From NCBI RefSeq assembly GCF_000003815.2, contig NC_049992.1, forward strand, positions 5,512,570 to 5,576,569: DNA of 64,000 nt, in the 5' to 3' direction. The notes below the pieces were generated by a model. That model was given only the letters and a program-made list of their open reading frames with translations. It ran no database searches and was not told where the DNA came from. The position numbers and the translations under genes were made by a program. Source of the stretch: Branchiostoma floridae (taxonomy: Eukaryota; Chordata; Leptocardii; Amphioxiformes; Branchiostomatidae). Shown piece by piece: positions 62,415 to 64,000 of this stretch (positions are counted from its first letter, which is position 1; every line of letters starts with the position of its first letter).

Positions 62415-63947
62415 ATGGAGTTCGAGTACGTTTTACCCGGCGACATGGATGTTTTCGTGGACAACGCCACGACCAACGCTTCCTGTGGCAATGGGACCGT
62501 ACTGGAAGGTGCAGACATCCTGCCATCTGTTGGACCCACCGCTGGGAGGATCGCTACAGCAGCCTTCCTCTTCCTGATCGCTGCACTGACTGTGGTGAGT
62601 TGTGAAGAAACATCACATCGTTGCTTTGCTTATTTGCAATGTTCATTTGCTTCTGAATCAATATCTCTCGTATTTATCATTACACGTATTGTTACCTTGC
62701 TTTGATAGTTGTAAGTTCTTGTTATGTTACCATTATGTTGTCAACATAACATTATTTATTTTATTGTTTTGTTTTAATATCTTATGTGTTTCATACGCTA
62801 CCTTGTGTTGATTGTTACTAGTTCTTGTTATGTTCTTATTATTAACATTTCTTAACTGATTTGCTGATTTTGTTTCAATATCTTACGTATTTGTTATCAT
62901 TAAGTTACTTTGCATTGATATTCGTAAGTTCTTGTTATGTTACCGTTGTTAACATCACATCAATTATTTGCTTATTTTATTTCAATATCTTACGTATTTG
63001 TCATCATTAACTTACCTTCCGTTGATATTTGTAAGTTCTTGTTTTGTTACCGTTGTTACACATTCCATGATTCATCTGTTCATATTATTTCAATATCTTA
63101 TGGTGCATTTGTTAACTTACGTTGATAGTTGTAAGCTCTTGATGTGTTACCGTTGATTTTAATTGATATCAATATCGATGACTGTGTTATTTCTGAGGTA
63201 TTCCTCCAAGGAACATTAAAAACGCCAGCTTATAGAGGATATACCTCCTGGATGATAAGTAAACAAACAAACAAAAAACAACTAATCTTCAAGCAGATCT
63301 CTTTACGGTAATGGGACATCCGGTCGCTCATTTTCTTCAGATGATAAAGTTCATGCAAGTGTTTTGAATATGTACACGTAATTTTTTAGGCATAGCACAA
63401 TTTCAAGAGTCCTTATTACCAAAAACAACAGCAGGGTAATGCGTATAAAGAACAAGAGTTAATCTAGCAATCACCCAAACTTGCAAACAATTCTATTGGC
63501 AGGGTCAATTTAAAATAACTAGTCCTACACCATGCACCTGAGGCCGTTGCAATTTTCCTTATAAGCTGTAGTGGCCATTGGTTTGCAACGGAAATCCAAA
63601 ATTTCAATAGCGGGCAATTACTGCTCTCCAAGCAAAGGTTAGGCTCCGGCTGTTTTTTAACGTTTTTTTAGTCGTTTTTATCGGGCTTTCTATTTTTTTT
63701 AATTTTATCTTGCTGGGTACTTTAAAAAAAATGACAAAATAGAAAGCCCGATAAAAACGACTAAAAAAACGCTAAAAAAACGGCCCGAGCCTAACCTCTG
63801 CTTGGAGAGTAGGCAATTACAGTGGATGTGTCTTTCTTTGCCCCGCAGGTTGGAAACGGGCTGGTCCTGTTGGCTGTAGCCAAGCATAGAAGTCTGCAGA
63901 CTCTGACTAATGCCTTCATCATGTCTCTCTGCGTCTCAGACTTGCTG
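62415..63947 (+). CDS. Class A GPCR, aminergic/adrenergic-like, N-terminal part (exons 1-2, truncated by window end)
   Basis: Exons 62415-62594 and 63849-63947, both phase 0, give 93 aa. The extracellular N-terminus (1-44) has N-glycosylation sites NATT, NASC and NGTV. TM1 runs about residues 47-70 with the class A motif GNGLVLLAVA; it is followed by the first loop pattern KHRSLQTLTNAFIMSLCVSDLL, which is TM2 with the conserved Asp. LQTLTNxFIMSL is close to beta-adrenergic and related biogenic amine receptors. The ligand cannot be named from this fragment. Introns interrupt TM1 and TM2. The second exon ends in a GTAAGT donor, so the gene continues past the window. Confidence 0.85.
62690..63150. 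repeat. Tandem repeat of about 107 bp in GPCR intron 1
   Basis: Four to five units share GTAAGTTCTTGTTATGTTAC and TTTCAATATCTTACGTATTT. No exon sequence is included. Confidence 0.8.
63622..63811. mobile_element. MULE-like palindromic MITE in GPCR intron 1
   Basis: 190 bp, almost entirely a hairpin with arms of about 80-85 bp (TGCTCTCCAAGCA... against TACTCTCCAAGCA...), flanked by the 9-bp direct repeat GGCAATTAC at 63613-63621 and 63812-63820. A 9-bp duplication is typical of Mutator-like elements. Ends about 37 bp before exon 2. Confidence 0.8.
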
Positions 63948-64000
63948 GTAAGTGTACGAGAATGTCCTGTAGATAGGCAACAGTATTTATAGTTGTAAAC

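Overview
The window looks like genomic DNA of an invertebrate deuterostome, most probably an amphioxus (Branchiostoma). It holds animal genes split by many short introns with GT/AG junctions. The intergenic and intronic DNA is AT-rich and crowded with small DNA transposons, tRNA-derived SINEs, truncated non-LTR retroelements and minisatellites, plus one 100-N assembly gap (20694-20793). The species is an inference from style and gene content; no search was run.

Layout: (1) 3-3230, minus: a complete four-exon PM20D1-type M20 peptidase (N-acyl amino acid synthase/hydrolase). (2) 5875-22218, minus: a 16-exon ATAD3 gene (mitochondrial AAA+ ATPase), complete except for exon 3, which is mostly lost in the gap. 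(3) 22545-31488, plus: a five-exon TYW2/TRMT12 gene (wybutosine synthesis on tRNA-Phe), divergent from ATAD3 across a 326-bp shared promoter. (4) 33166-45957, plus: an eight-exon leucine-rich-repeat protein ending in a CaaX-like Cys-Val-Ile-Cys. (5) 45958-62414: a 16-kb gene-poor stretch with two satellite arrays and retroelement tails. (6) 62415-63947 and beyond, plus: the first two exons of a class A GPCR resembling aminergic/adrenergic receptors, cut by the window end. Exon coordinates were worked out by checking that every junction has GT/AG and that reading phase is kept across it.

The gene products have no common pathway; the only clear functional link is the shared ATAD3/TYW2 promoter. 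The unusual feature of the window is how repeats interact with gene structure. ATAD3 intron 13 is almost wholly a truncated retroelement, flanked by a 7-bp direct repeat (AGGTCTG) that supplies both splice sites, which is the signature expected of an intron made by transposon insertion. Separately, four tandem arrays in two genes were built from units that straddle an exon edge (three splice donors and one stop codon), so they multiply splice donors or C-terminal coding sequence. Several transposons with intact target-site duplications also sit within a few bases of splice sites.
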